Positions 53,012 through 61,770 of a stretch of 64,000 nucleotides of DNA are shown here, in pieces (positions within the stretch are counted from its first letter, which is position 1; every line of letters begins with the position of its first letter). The translations under genes were made by a program, and so were the position numbers. Origin of the DNA: Paraburkholderia ultramafica (GTDB lineage Bacteria; Pseudomonadota; Gammaproteobacteria; Burkholderiales; Burkholderiaceae); the NCBI RefSeq assembly GCF_902859915.1, contig NZ_CADIKK010000030.1:36748-100747 (forward strand). Reading direction: 5' to 3'. The notes beneath the pieces are model-generated. The model was not told the origin of the DNA. It did no database searches and worked only from the letters and a program-made list of their open reading frames with translations.

Positions 53012-53051
53012 CAGTCATCCAATCGTCACGGTTTTGCCATGCGAACGTCAT
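53012..53051 (+). promoter_or_regulatory. Tandem Pho-box candidate upstream of olsB
   Basis: Half-sites GTCAT (53014), GTCAC (53025), GCCAT (53036) and GTCAT (53047) are spaced exactly 11 bp. The first box, CAGTCATCCAATCGTCAC, matches the 18-bp Pho consensus at 13 positions by my count. TACATT (53062-53067) is a -10-like hexamer 10 bp after the last half-site, where PhoB-dependent promoters place it. Confidence 0.6.
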
Positions 53052-53069
53052 TAGGCGTTACTACATTGG

Positions 53070-53095
53070 CGAAAAAAGAAATCTCCCTTTTTTCG
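53070..53095 (+). repeat. Inverted repeat in the olsB leader
   Basis: CGAAAAAAG and CTTTTTTCG, a perfect 9-bp stem with an 8-nt loop, ending 13 nt before the olsB ATG. The predicted transcription start falls inside the left arm. Confidence 0.6.
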
Positions 53096-53108
53096 ACCAG
53101 GACCCCCA

Positions 53109-53921
53109 ATGCGAGAACTGCCGACGCCCACCCTGCCCCTCGCTTCGATCTTCGAGTTGCGTCGTCTGCCGCGCGCCGAGGAAACGGTCACCGCACAGCA
53201 TCGCCTGCAAGTCACATGGGCGCGCACCGACGAAGAGCTGCGTGAAGCGCAGCGTCTGCGCTACCGGGTGTTCGCCGACGAAATGGGCGCGCGTCTGACA
53301 GGCCCCGCGGGTCTCGACGTCGATGCGTTCGACTCCTACTGCGATCATCTGCTGGTGCGCGATCTCGACACGCTGAAAGTGGTCGGCACGTATCGCGCGT
53401 TGCCGCCGCATCAGGCCGCGCGCATCGGACGGCTGTATGCGGAAAGCGAATTCGACGTGTCGCGTCTGACGCACCTGCGCGCCAAGATGGTCGAAGTGGG
53501 CCGCTCGTGCGTGCACCCCGACTATCGCAGCGGCTCGGTGATCATGTCGCTGTGGGCCGGACTCGCCGCGTACATGAAGCACAATGGCTACGAGACGATG
53601 CTCGGCTGTGCGAGCGTCGCGATGGTCGACGGCGGCCACTACGCGGCGAATCTGTATTGCTCGCTGCGTGAGAACGCGTTGACGGCGCCGGAATATCGCG
53701 CCTTCGCGCACACGCCGCTGCCGGTCGATGAATTGCAGACGGGCGCCGCAGTGGCGCCGCCGCCACTCGTGAAGGGTTATCTGCGTCTCGGTGCGAAGAT
53801 TTGCGGCGCACCGGCATGGGATCCCGACTTCAATACCGCGGACTTTCTGACGCTGTTCCGTCTGTCCGATATCAACGCGCGCTATGCCCGCCACTTCCTG
53901 GGCGATGCGTTGCCGCGCTGA
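53109..53921 (+). CDS. olsB: L-ornithine N-acyl-ACP acyltransferase OlsB
   Basis: 270-residue GNAT-fold acyltransferase that makes lyso-ornithine lipid, the first step toward phosphorus-free ornithine lipids. Family hallmarks: AQRLRYRVFADEMGARL, SYCDHLLVRDL, GRLYAESEFD, VEVGRSCVHPDYRSG and YETMLGCASV. The second enzyme OlsA is not nearby. AGGA at 53098-53101 supports ATG 53109. Position beside ppx/ppk/pho genes and a tandem Pho-box candidate point to induction under phosphate limitation. It could be labelled hemolysin-like GNAT by general tools. Confidence 0.8.
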   Translation: MRELPTPTLPLASIFELRRLPRAEETVTAQHRLQVTWARTDEELREAQRLRYRVFADEMGARLTGPAGLDVDAFDSYCDHLLVRDLDTLKVVGTYRALPPHQAARIGRLYAESEFDVSRLTHLRAKMVEVGRSCVHPDYRSGSVIMSLWAGLAAYMKHNGYETMLGCASVAMVDGGHYAANLYCSLRENALTAPEYRAFAHTPLPVDELQTGAAVAPPPLVKGYLRLGAKICGAPAWDPDFNTADFLTLFRLSDINARYARHFLGDALPR

Positions 53922-53960
53922 GCGCGCTTCGCGTGATAGACGCGCGCGATAGACGCAAAG

Positions 53961-53988
53961 GAAAAGCCCGGTGGTCGCCGGGCTTTTC
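53961..53988. terminator. Bidirectional terminator between olsB and ppx
   Basis: A perfect 11-bp stem GAAAAGCCCGG/CCGGGCTTTTC with a 6-nt loop. A- and T-runs on the two sides suit both convergent genes. Confidence 0.9.
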
Positions 53989-54019
53989 GATTCACGAGTG
54001 CATCACGACATCACGGGCA

Positions 54020-55645
54020 TCAATCGTCCGTATATACGACGCGATACGGTATCCCGACCTTCTCCCATTCCGCGGCTTCCTGGATCAGGCTGTAATCGGT
54101 CAGCGGATTGTTGGCCACCCATTCGTTCGGCAAGCGCACCTCATAACCGCCATTGACCTGCGCGACCGTGATCCCCGGCAAACCGACATCCGCGCGCCGG
54201 CGGCACAGCAGCGCCGCGAGCCGCACGCAGAACAGCAGCGGCCACTCCACTTCGCGCGTCTGCGAAAGTTTGCCGAGTTTGCCCGCGTGCCCGAGCACCA
54301 GTGCGGCGAGACGCGCCTGGTCGGTGCGCGAGAAGCCCGGCATGTCCGCGTTGCTGGCGATGTAGGCCGAATGCTTGTGATAGGCGCTGTGCGAAATCGA
54401 CAGCCCGATTTCATGCAGCGCCGCCGCCCAGCCGATGAACATGCGGTTTTCCAAACGGCGCTCTTCGTCGGGCTCCACGAACTGGTCGTAAAAACTCGCC
54501 GACAGATCGCTGATTCGCCCGGCCTGCGCGCGATCCACGCCATAGCGGCGCATGAAGCCGCCCACCGTCACCGTGCGCATGTCTTCATGCTGCGACCGGC
54601 CCAGCAGGTCGTACATCACGCCGAGGCGCAGCGCGCCGTCGGTGGTATCGACGTAATCGACACCGAGTTCGTCGAACACCGCGATCATGATCGACAGGCC
54701 ACCGGCCAGCACCGGAACGCGGTCAGCCTTCAACGCGACCAGCTTCAGCCGATTGACGTTCTCCGCCTTGATCAACGCGCGCTTGAGGCGCTCGAGCCCG
54801 CCGCGCGAGATGCCGTGCGTGACGCCCGGATCGTTGAAGCCGTTCGCCTCGACCAGTTCGGCCAATGCGCGCGCAGTGCCCGACGAACCGATCGCCTGTT
54901 CCCAGCCGGTCTTCTTGTACTCGGCGGAAATGATCTGGATTTCGCGGCCCGCGGCGAGTTCGGCCTGGCGCATCGTGTATTCGTCGACGTTGCCGGCCGG
55001 GAAAAACGCGCGGCTATGGCTGACGCAACCGATATACAGACTCTCCATCTTGATAGGCGTGTAGTGCGAACCGATGATGAATTCCGTCGAGCCGCCGCCG
55101 ATATCGACCACGAGCCGTTTGCCGGCGCTCGCCGGCACAGAGTGTGCAGCGCCCGCATAAATCAGACGTGCTTCCTCGCGCCCGGCAATTACTTCAATCG
55201 GAAAGCCCAGCGCGGCCTGCGCCTCGCCGAGAAATTCTGCGGCGTTCTTCGCGATACGCAACGTATTGGTGGCCACCGCGCGAACGTGATCAGGATGGAA
55301 GTCGCGCAGCCGCTCGCCGAAACGCTTGAGCGCGTCCCAGCCGCGAACCTGCGACGCGCGATCGAGCATCTTGTCGCGCGACAGACCGGCGGCAAGACGC
55401 ACGGGCTCGCGCAACGCGTCGACCTGATAGATCTGGCTGCCTGCGTCGGTTTCCTCGACCCGGCCGACAATCAGCCGGAAGCTGTTCGAACCGAGATCGA
55501 CGGCAGCGAGAAGTTGTGGCGTATTGACCATCGGGTAAGCGGACTCCATGCGCGCTAGCGCGGCGGCAGTGAGCGCGGCGGGCGCTGCGGGGCCACCCGC
55601 TGCTCTGGGCGCCTTGCGGCCGGCCGCGCTGTTCAAAGACGCCAT
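54020..55645 (-). CDS. ppx: Exopolyphosphatase (Ppx/GppA family)
   Basis: 541 aa from ATG 55645. Hydrolyses inorganic polyphosphate from its ends. The ASKHA phosphate motifs are visible: LLAAVDLGSNSFRLIVGRVE (phosphate-1), LVVDIGGGSTEFI (phosphate-2) and a later GGLSIMIAVFDEL. The C-terminal HD-like region has WAAALHEIGLSISHSAYHKH. The first 40 residues are Ala/Gly/Pro-rich; starts at 55549 or 55531 would remove them and no SD decides. It is divergent from ppk and convergent with olsB. Confidence 0.93.
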   Translation of the reverse strand: MASLNSAAGRKAPRAAGGPAAPAALTAAALARMESAYPMVNTPQLLAAVDLGSNSFRLIVGRVEETDAGSQIYQVDALREPVRLAAGLSRDKMLDRASQVRGWDALKRFGERLRDFHPDHVRAVATNTLRIAKNAAEFLGEAQAALGFPIEVIAGREEARLIYAGAAHSVPASAGKRLVVDIGGGSTEFIIGSHYTPIKMESLYIGCVSHSRAFFPAGNVDEYTMRQAELAAGREIQIISAEYKKTGWEQAIGSSGTARALAELVEANGFNDPGVTHGISRGGLERLKRALIKAENVNRLKLVALKADRVPVLAGGLSIMIAVFDELGVDYVDTTDGALRLGVMYDLLGRSQHEDMRTVTVGGFMRRYGVDRAQAGRISDLSASFYDQFVEPDEERRLENRMFIGWAAALHEIGLSISHSAYHKHSAYIASNADMPGFSRTDQARLAALVLGHAGKLGKLSQTREVEWPLLFCVRLAALLCRRRADVGLPGITVAQVNGGYEVRLPNEWVANNPLTDYSLIQEAAEWEKVGIPYRVVYTDD

Positions 55646-55774
55646 TCTAAGCGTACCGGACCTCACGATGTCACCTCGCAGCGATGGCGGTGTCCTATGG
55701 TCCCATATACACTGCGTCATATTTACGACACGCAAAGAATCCGGCAATCCGGCGTAGAATCGATCAATCCACGA

Positions 55775-55792
55775 ATATCATAAGAACGTCAT
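55775..55792 (+). promoter_or_regulatory. Pho-box candidate upstream of ppk
   Basis: ATATCATAAGAACGTCAT matches the Pho-box consensus at 13 of 18 positions by my count, with ATCAT and GTCAT half-sites 11 bp apart. GAGAAT at 55801-55806 is a possible -10. A second, weaker match (12 of 18) lies at 55714-55731. Confidence 0.4.
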
Positions 55793-55855
55793 CATACTGT
55801 GAGAATTTCCGAGCGTCTTTCTGCCTCCCTACCTGACATTACATTCTCGCTGCCG

Positions 55856-57919
55856 ATGTCCATCCGCTATCCCTTATTGAATCGCGAGCTGGGCATTCTG
55901 GGTTTCAACGAGCGTGTGTTGGCGCAAGCTGCCGACCCAGCCGTCCCTTTGCTCGAACGCCTGCGCTTCATCTGCATCACCAGTAGCAATCTCGACGAAT
56001 TCTTCGAAGTCCGGATGGCCGGACTGCAGGAACAGATGCGCGACAACCCCGGCGCGCTGTCGCCGGACGGCATGTCGTTGCAGCACGTCTACGACCTCGT
56101 GGTCGAGCGCGCGCAGAAGCTCGTGCATCGTCAATACACGATGCTGCACGACACGGTGCTGACCGCTCTCGAAGCGGAAGGCATCTATTTTCACGGCACC
56201 GAAGCGTGGAACGAAGCGCAGACCGAATGGGCGCGCAACTACTTCTTCGGCGAACTGCTGCCGGTGCTCACGCCGATCGGTCTCGATCCGGCGCACCCGT
56301 TTCCGCGCGTGCTCAACAAGAGTCTGAACTTCGTCGTCGAACTCGAAGGCAAGGACGCGTTCGGCCGCCAGGCGATGATGGGCATCGTGCAGGCGCCGCG
56401 CGCGCTGCCGCGGCTGGTGCGCATGCCGCCGGAACTGTCGGGCTATCCGCATGGCTTCGTGCTGCTGAGCTCGCTATTGCAACGCTTCGTCGGCGAGCTC
56501 TTTCCGAACCTGGTGGTGCGCAGCTGCAATCAGTTTCGCATCACGCGCAACAGCGAACTGTTCGTCGACGAAGACGAAATCACCAATCTGCGCGTCGCGT
56601 TGCAGGGCGAATTGCCGGCGCGGCATCTGGGCAATGCGGTGCGGCTCGAAGTGTCGGCGGAAACGCCCGCGCACGTCGTGCGGCGCCTGCTCGATGAAAG
56701 CGGCCTCGTGAACAAGGACTGCTACTACGCGAACGGCCCTGTCAATCTGGTGCGGCTGATGCAGTTGCCGGAGATGGTGGACCGGCCCGATCTGAAGTTC
56801 GTGCCGCACCTCCCCGCAACCCCGCCGCGAATCGCCAACAGCGCCAATATGTTCGACGTGATCGATCAGGGCGACGTGCTGCTGCATCATCCGTACGAGA
56901 GTTTTCAGCCGGTGCTCGAACTGCTGTTGCAGGCGGCCAAAGATCCGAACGTGATGGCGATCAAGCAGACCATCTATCGCACCGGCACCGACTCGCCGCT
57001 GATGGACGCGCTGATGCAGGCCGCGCGCAACGGCAAGGAAGTCACGGTGGTGGTCGAGCTGCTCGCGCGCTTCGACGAGGAAACCAACATCAACTGGGCC
57101 TCGCAGCTCGAAGCGGTCGGCGCGCATGTCGTGTACGGCGTGGTGGGCCACAAGTGCCACGCGAAGATGATGCTGATCGTGCGGCGCGTGTCGGAAGGCG
57201 GCAAGGCGATGCTCAAGCGCTACGTCCACCTCGGCACCGGCAACTATCATCCGCGCACCGCGCGTCTTTATACCGACTTCGGTCTGATGAGCGCGGATCA
57301 GAAGATTTGCGAAGACGTGCATCACGTGTTCCAGCAACTGACCGGCATCGGCGGCGAACTGAAGCTGCATGAGTTCTGGCAGTCGCCGTTCACGCTGCAT
57401 CCGAAACTGGTCGAATCGGTTCGCGCCGAAGCCGAGCACGCGCGCGCCGGCAAGAAGGCGCGCATCGTCGCGAAGATGAACGCGCTGCTCGAACCCACCG
57501 TGATCGCCGAGTTGTACGAAGCGTCGCAGGCGGGCGTGAAGATCGATCTGATCGTGCGCGGCGTGTGCTCGTTGCAGCCGGGCGTGCCGGGACTGTCGGA
57601 GAACATCACGGTGCGCTCGATCGTCGGGCGCTTTCTCGAACACCATCGCATCTTCTACTTCTACGATGACGGCCGGGAACAGGTCTATCTGTCGAGCGCC
57701 GACTGGATGGACCGCAACTTCTTCCGGCGCGTGGAAATCGCGTTTCCGGTCAATAACCGGCGCCTGAAGCGGCGCGTGATCGCCGAGGGCCTGTCGGCGT
57801 TTCTCGGCGACAATCAGTCCGCGTGGCTGATGCAAAGCGACGGCCACTATCGCCGGCGGCGGCCCGGCAAGTCGTCGCGCAATGCGCAGATGAGTCTGCT
57901 CGGGAAATTCTGCCCGTAA
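55856..57919 (+). CDS. ppk: Polyphosphate kinase 1
   Basis: 687-residue Ppk1, which polymerises ATP gamma-phosphate into polyphosphate. The start ATG 55856 (SIRYPLLNRELGILGFNERV) gives the typical length; a GTG at 55799 would overlap the regulatory region. The autophosphorylated His is residue 435 in VGHKCHAKMM, the same number as in E. coli Ppk. The second active-site His is near residue 596 in RFLEHHRIFYF. YVHLGTGNYHPRTARLYTDF is also conserved. It is divergent from ppx; a bidirectional terminator follows. Confidence 0.97.
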   Translation: MSIRYPLLNRELGILGFNERVLAQAADPAVPLLERLRFICITSSNLDEFFEVRMAGLQEQMRDNPGALSPDGMSLQHVYDLVVERAQKLVHRQYTMLHDTVLTALEAEGIYFHGTEAWNEAQTEWARNYFFGELLPVLTPIGLDPAHPFPRVLNKSLNFVVELEGKDAFGRQAMMGIVQAPRALPRLVRMPPELSGYPHGFVLLSSLLQRFVGELFPNLVVRSCNQFRITRNSELFVDEDEITNLRVALQGELPARHLGNAVRLEVSAETPAHVVRRLLDESGLVNKDCYYANGPVNLVRLMQLPEMVDRPDLKFVPHLPATPPRIANSANMFDVIDQGDVLLHHPYESFQPVLELLLQAAKDPNVMAIKQTIYRTGTDSPLMDALMQAARNGKEVTVVVELLARFDEETNINWASQLEAVGAHVVYGVVGHKCHAKMMLIVRRVSEGGKAMLKRYVHLGTGNYHPRTARLYTDFGLMSADQKICEDVHHVFQQLTGIGGELKLHEFWQSPFTLHPKLVESVRAEAEHARAGKKARIVAKMNALLEPTVIAELYEASQAGVKIDLIVRGVCSLQPGVPGLSENITVRSIVGRFLEHHRIFYFYDDGREQVYLSSADWMDRNFFRRVEIAFPVNNRRLKRRVIAEGLSAFLGDNQSAWLMQSDGHYRRRRPGKSSRNAQMSLLGKFCP

Positions 57920-57960
57920 CGGTGGCGGCGCTCGCCGCTCTGGCGAGCCGCCCCAGCGCG

Positions 57961-57996
57961 CATGAAAAAACCGCCTTTTAAGGCGGTTTTTTCATG
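57961..57996. terminator. Bidirectional terminator between ppk and phoR
   Basis: A perfect 17-bp inverted repeat (57961-57977 with 57980-57996), including AAAAAACCGCC/GGCGGTTTTTT. It serves the convergent ppk and pst-pho transcripts. Confidence 0.93.
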
Positions 57997-58008
57997 CCGA
58001 CGCTTCGG

Positions 58009-59322
58009 TCAAACCGGCGCCGGCTGCAGGCGCGCGGTGCGATACACCGGAAAGCGCACGGTGAACGTGCTGCCCCGTCCCTCTTCGCTCTTCACGTCGA
58101 GTTGCGCTTCGTGCCGCTGCAGCACGTGCTTGACGATCGCAAGACCGAGGCCCGTGCCGCCGGTGTCGCGCGAACGGCTGCGGTCGACGCGATAGAAACG
58201 CTCGGTCAGACGGGGAATGTCCGCCGCCGGAATGCCCAGGCCGCTGTCCGCGACGGAGAACACCGCATGGCCGCCTTGTGCGTGCCAGTTGACCTTGATT
58301 GTGCCGCCGTCCGGCGTGTAGCGAATCGCGTTCGTCACCAGATTGCCGAGCGCGCTGAGAATCTCGGTTTCGACGCCGGTCACCGTCAGCCCCTCGTCGG
58401 CGTCGAACACGATCCTGTGATGATCGCTCGACAGGCTCTGCCCGTCCTCCTGCAGATGCCGCAACACCGCGCGCATGTCGATCATCTGATCGCTCGGCGG
58501 CTTGTTGTCGCCCTCGAGTTTCGCGAGCACCAGCAGATCGCTGACGATATGGCGCATGCGCGACGCCTGCTGCTCCATCAGTTCGAGATAGCGCGAGCGC
58601 TCGGCCTCGCTGAGCGGCAACTCGCGCATCGTCTCCAGAAAACCGGAGAGCACCGTCAGCGGCGTCTTCAGTTCATGCGAGACATTGGCGACGAAGTCGC
58701 GCCGCATCGCGTCGGTGCGCTCCAGTTCGGTAATGTCCTGCGACAGCACCAGCTTGCGATTCTCGCCATAAGGAAACACCTGCACCGACAGCACGTTCTG
58801 GCGCTTGTCGCCCATGCCGCGCATGATCAGCATTTCCTCGTAGCGGTGCGAATTCAGGTAGCGGACGAAATCGGGGTGACGCACCAGATGCGTAATGTGC
58901 TGGCGCAGATCGCGCTTCGCGTCGAGGCCGAAGTGGCTCTCGGAGATCGCGTTGCACCACTCGATCTGATCGTGATCGTCGAGCATCGCCACGCCGTTCG
59001 GCGACGCCTGGATCGCCTGGATGAAACGCGAATGCTGCTGCTCGACCTGACGCACCTGCGCGTGCCAGCGCTTCGCGAGCTTATGCAGACGATAGTAGAT
59101 TTCGCCCCAGATGCCAGGCGCGCTCGGCACTTCGCCATAAACCGGCGCGTCGAGCAAACGCCACAACCGTTGCTTGTGAAATGTGCTGAAGAGGCTCTGC
59201 GCAAGCAGCATGACAATCGCGAGAACGAGTCCTGCCTTGACGTTCACGAGTGCGCCGACCACCACGCACAGAACAGCCAACAGCACGATCGACACGATGG
59301 AGCGCGCCCAGATGATGTTCAT
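58009..59322 (-). CDS. phoR: Phosphate regulon sensor histidine kinase PhoR
   Basis: 437-residue membrane sensor kinase. Two N-terminal membrane segments (residues about 7-45) are followed by a PAS-like domain (about 98-195), the H-box DFVANVSHELKTPL with phosphorylated His at residue 216, and the ATPase domain with LGNLVTNAIRYTPDGG (N-box), SGLGIPAADIPRLTERFYRV and TGGTGLGLAIVKHVL. It phosphorylates PhoB when Pst transport is not saturated. It is 121 bp after phoB and is the last gene of the operon. Confidence 0.95.
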   Translation of the reverse strand: MNIIWARSIVSIVLLAVLCVVVGALVNVKAGLVLAIVMLLAQSLFSTFHKQRLWRLLDAPVYGEVPSAPGIWGEIYYRLHKLAKRWHAQVRQVEQQHSRFIQAIQASPNGVAMLDDHDQIEWCNAISESHFGLDAKRDLRQHITHLVRHPDFVRYLNSHRYEEMLIMRGMGDKRQNVLSVQVFPYGENRKLVLSQDITELERTDAMRRDFVANVSHELKTPLTVLSGFLETMRELPLSEAERSRYLELMEQQASRMRHIVSDLLVLAKLEGDNKPPSDQMIDMRAVLRHLQEDGQSLSSDHHRIVFDADEGLTVTGVETEILSALGNLVTNAIRYTPDGGTIKVNWHAQGGHAVFSVADSGLGIPAADIPRLTERFYRVDRSRSRDTGGTGLGLAIVKHVLQRHEAQLDVKSEEGRGSTFTVRFPVYRTARLQPAPV

Positions 59323-59443
59323 GGTCTAGCGATCGAAGAGAAAAGCACACGCACCGGGCTGGATTTGCAGCGCCTGGCGTGGCGAATGTGACTAGGTGAA
59401 TCCGTACGTACGGCACGGGCGGCGCAGGCGCCACAATCTGCTG

Positions 59444-60145
59444 TCAGGCGCTCTTCGCAAGCCGGTAGCCGCTGCCGCGCACTGTTTCAATCATAGCATC
59501 GCACCCGGCCGGCTTGAGCGCCGCGCGCAGACGTTTGATGTGCACGTCCACCGTGCGCTCTTCCACGAACACGTGATCGCCCCACACCTGATCGAGCAGT
59601 TGCGTGCGGCTATGCACGCGCTCCGGGTGCGTCATGAAGAAGTGCAGCAGACGGAATTCCGTCGGACCGAGATCGAGCTTGATCTCGCTGCCTGCGGCAT
59701 GCGCGGCCACGCGGTGCGTGGCCGGGTCGAGCTTGAGGCCGTTGATCGCGACCAGGTCTTCGGTCAACTGCGGCGCACGGCGGCGCAACACCGCCTTGAT
59801 CCGCGCCATCAGCTCTTTCGGCGAGAACGGCTTGGTGACGTAGTCGTCGGCGCCGATTTCGAGGCCGAGCACCTTGTCCTGCTCATCGCCACGGGCGGTC
59901 AGCATGATGATCGGAATATGCTTCGTGCGCTCGTTATTGCGCAGATCGCGGGCGAACGCGATACCCGATTTTCCCGGCAACATCCAGTCGAGCAGGACGA
60001 GGTCGGGCAGCACGTCGCTGATCAGGTTCTGCGCCTGCTCCGCGTTGTACGCGCGAATCGGGCAGTGTCCGGCGTGTTGAAGATTGACCGAAATCAGTTC
60101 TGAAATTGCGGGCTCATCTTCGATGACGAGAATGCTGCTGGGCAT
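59444..60145 (-). CDS. phoB: Phosphate regulon response regulator PhoB
   Basis: 233-residue OmpR-class regulator. The receiver domain has the acidic pair E9/D10, phospho-acceptor D53 (LLDWMLPGKSG) and K105 (YVTKPFSPKEL). The C-terminal winged helix includes LGPTEFRLLHFFMTHPERVH and VDVHIKRLRAAL. ATG 60145 with GAGG upstream is preferred over GTG 60151. It binds Pho boxes, of which candidates are seen before olsB and ppk. Confidence 0.96.
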   Translation of the reverse strand: MPSSILVIEDEPAISELISVNLQHAGHCPIRAYNAEQAQNLISDVLPDLVLLDWMLPGKSGIAFARDLRNNERTKHIPIIMLTARGDEQDKVLGLEIGADDYVTKPFSPKELMARIKAVLRRRAPQLTEDLVAINGLKLDPATHRVAAHAAGSEIKLDLGPTEFRLLHFFMTHPERVHSRTQLLDQVWGDHVFVEERTVDVHIKRLRAALKPAGCDAMIETVRGSGYRLAKSA

Positions 60146-60171
60146 CGGCACCTCTGGTCCTTATCTCTGGA

Positions 60172-60876
60172 TTAACTGAGCGCTTCGCGTTCGAGCGCGT
60201 CGCGCGACTTGTGCCGCACGTCGGTGCCCTTCACGATGTAGATGATGAATTCCGCGATGTTCTTCGCGTGGTCGCCGATCCGTTCGATCGCCTTGGCGAT
60301 GAACAGAAAATCCAGGCCCACCGAAATCGAGCGCGGATCTTCGGTCATGTACGAAATCAGCTTGCGTACGAAAGCGCGGAATTCTTCGTCGATCGCTTTA
60401 TCGTCGCGTACGATCTGCGCGGCGGCGACCGTATCGAGGCGCGCGAACGCGTCCAGCGCGCGGCGCAGGATCGACACCGCCATTTCGCCCGACAGCTTGA
60501 TCTCGGCGATATTGATGGTGCGCGATGCGCCGTCTTCCATCAGACGCTTGGTGCGCTTGGCGATTTTTTCGGCTTCGTCGCCGGCGCGCTCGAGATTCGT
60601 GATGGTTTTCGAAATCGCGATCAAGAGACGCAAATCGCGCGCGGCCGGCTGACGGCGCGCGATGATGTTGCTGCACTCTTCGTCGATGTCGACTTCCATC
60701 TGGTTCAGGCGATCTTCGGCGGCAATCACCTGCTCGGCGATATCGAGGTCGAATTCGTTGAGCGCCTGCATCGCATTGACGATCTGCGACTCGACGAGAC
60801 CGCCCATTTCGAGCACCTTCGAGGAAACCAGGTTCAGGTCGGCGTCGAACTGGCTGGACAGATGCTTATCGGACAT
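60172..60876 (-). CDS. phoU: Phosphate transport system regulator PhoU
   Basis: 234 aa made of two three-helix PhoU repeats, each with an acidic metal-binding E(D)xxxD-type motif (for example MEVDIDEECSNIIARRQP and FIAKAIERIGDHAKNIAEF). It links Pst transport state to PhoR and dampens the Pho response. ATG 60876. It is 28 bp after pstB. Confidence 0.95.
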   Translation of the reverse strand: MSDKHLSSQFDADLNLVSSKVLEMGGLVESQIVNAMQALNEFDLDIAEQVIAAEDRLNQMEVDIDEECSNIIARRQPAARDLRLLIAISKTITNLERAGDEAEKIAKRTKRLMEDGASRTINIAEIKLSGEMAVSILRRALDAFARLDTVAAAQIVRDDKAIDEEFRAFVRKLISYMTEDPRSISVGLDFLFIAKAIERIGDHAKNIAEFIIYIVKGTDVRHKSRDALEREALS

Positions 60877-60904
60877 GTCGTACTCCGTTGTTTTGCCCGG
60901 CGGA

Positions 60905-61753
60905 TTAGCCGAAGCGGCCAGTAATGTAGTCCTCGGTTTCCTTGCGAACCGGCTTGATGAAGATCTTTTCGGTGTCGCCGAATTCGATCAATTCGCCGAG
61001 GTACATATAGGCAGTGTAGTCCGAACAGCGGGCCGCCTGCTGCATGTTGTGCGTGACGATCACCACCGTGTAATCGCTCTTCAATTCGGCGATCAGCTCT
61101 TCGATACGGCCCGTCGAAATCGGGTCCAGTGCCGAGCACGGCTCGTCGAGCAGCAGCACTTCCGGACGGATCGCGATGCCGCGCGCGATGCACAGACGCT
61201 GCTGCTGGCCGCCGGACAAACCGTAGCCGCTCTGGCCGAGCTTGTCCTTCACTTCGTTCCACAACGCGGCCTTGGTGAGCGCCCATTCGACGCGGTCGTC
61301 CATTTCCGAGCGCGACAGCGTTTCAAACATTTTCACGCCGAACGCGATGTTGTCGTAGATCGACATCGGGAACGGCGTCGGCTTCTGGAACACCATGCCG
61401 ATCCGCGCGCGCAGCAGCGAAATATCGCGCCTGGAGGTCAGCAGGTTTTCGCCGTCCATCACGATCTCGCCTTCGGCGCGCTGCTCCGGATAGAGCGCGT
61501 ACATCTTGTTCAACGTGCGCAACAAGGTGGACTTGCCGCAACCCGACGGGCCGATGAACGCAGTCACCTTGCCTTCGGGAATGTGCAGATTGATGTTCTT
61601 CAGCGCGTGATACTTGCCGTAGAAGAAGTTCAGGTCGTTGATCTCGATCTTCGGACGCGACGGCGAGGACGCCTGGCCGCTCCGGGCGGGATCGAAACCA
61701 GCGGGCGCGGTAGAGCGCGGGGTCGGATTGAGTTGAGTTTCTGCCATATTCAT
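60905..61753 (-). CDS. pstB: Phosphate ABC transporter ATP-binding protein PstB
   Basis: 282 aa. Walker A GPSGCGKST at residues 68-76, signature LSGGQQQRLCIARGIA, Walker B VLLLDEPCSALDP. The N-terminus has an extra ~34 residues (Pro/Ser/Ala-rich) before the domain begins at KIEINDLNFFYG. ATG 61753 follows GGAG; ATG 61747 is close behind. It powers PstCA and takes part in signalling through PhoU/PhoR. Confidence 0.96.
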   Translation of the reverse strand: MNMAETQLNPTPRSTAPAGFDPARSGQASSPSRPKIEINDLNFFYGKYHALKNINLHIPEGKVTAFIGPSGCGKSTLLRTLNKMYALYPEQRAEGEIVMDGENLLTSRRDISLLRARIGMVFQKPTPFPMSIYDNIAFGVKMFETLSRSEMDDRVEWALTKAALWNEVKDKLGQSGYGLSGGQQQRLCIARGIAIRPEVLLLDEPCSALDPISTGRIEELIAELKSDYTVVIVTHNMQQAARCSDYTAYMYLGELIEFGDTEKIFIKPVRKETEDYITGRFG

Positions 61754-61770
61754 CGGATTACACTCCGCCC

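Noticed and set aside
56474..57847. 457-codon antisense frame to ppk
   Set aside because: Mirror of ppk codon bias; no evidence for an independent gene.
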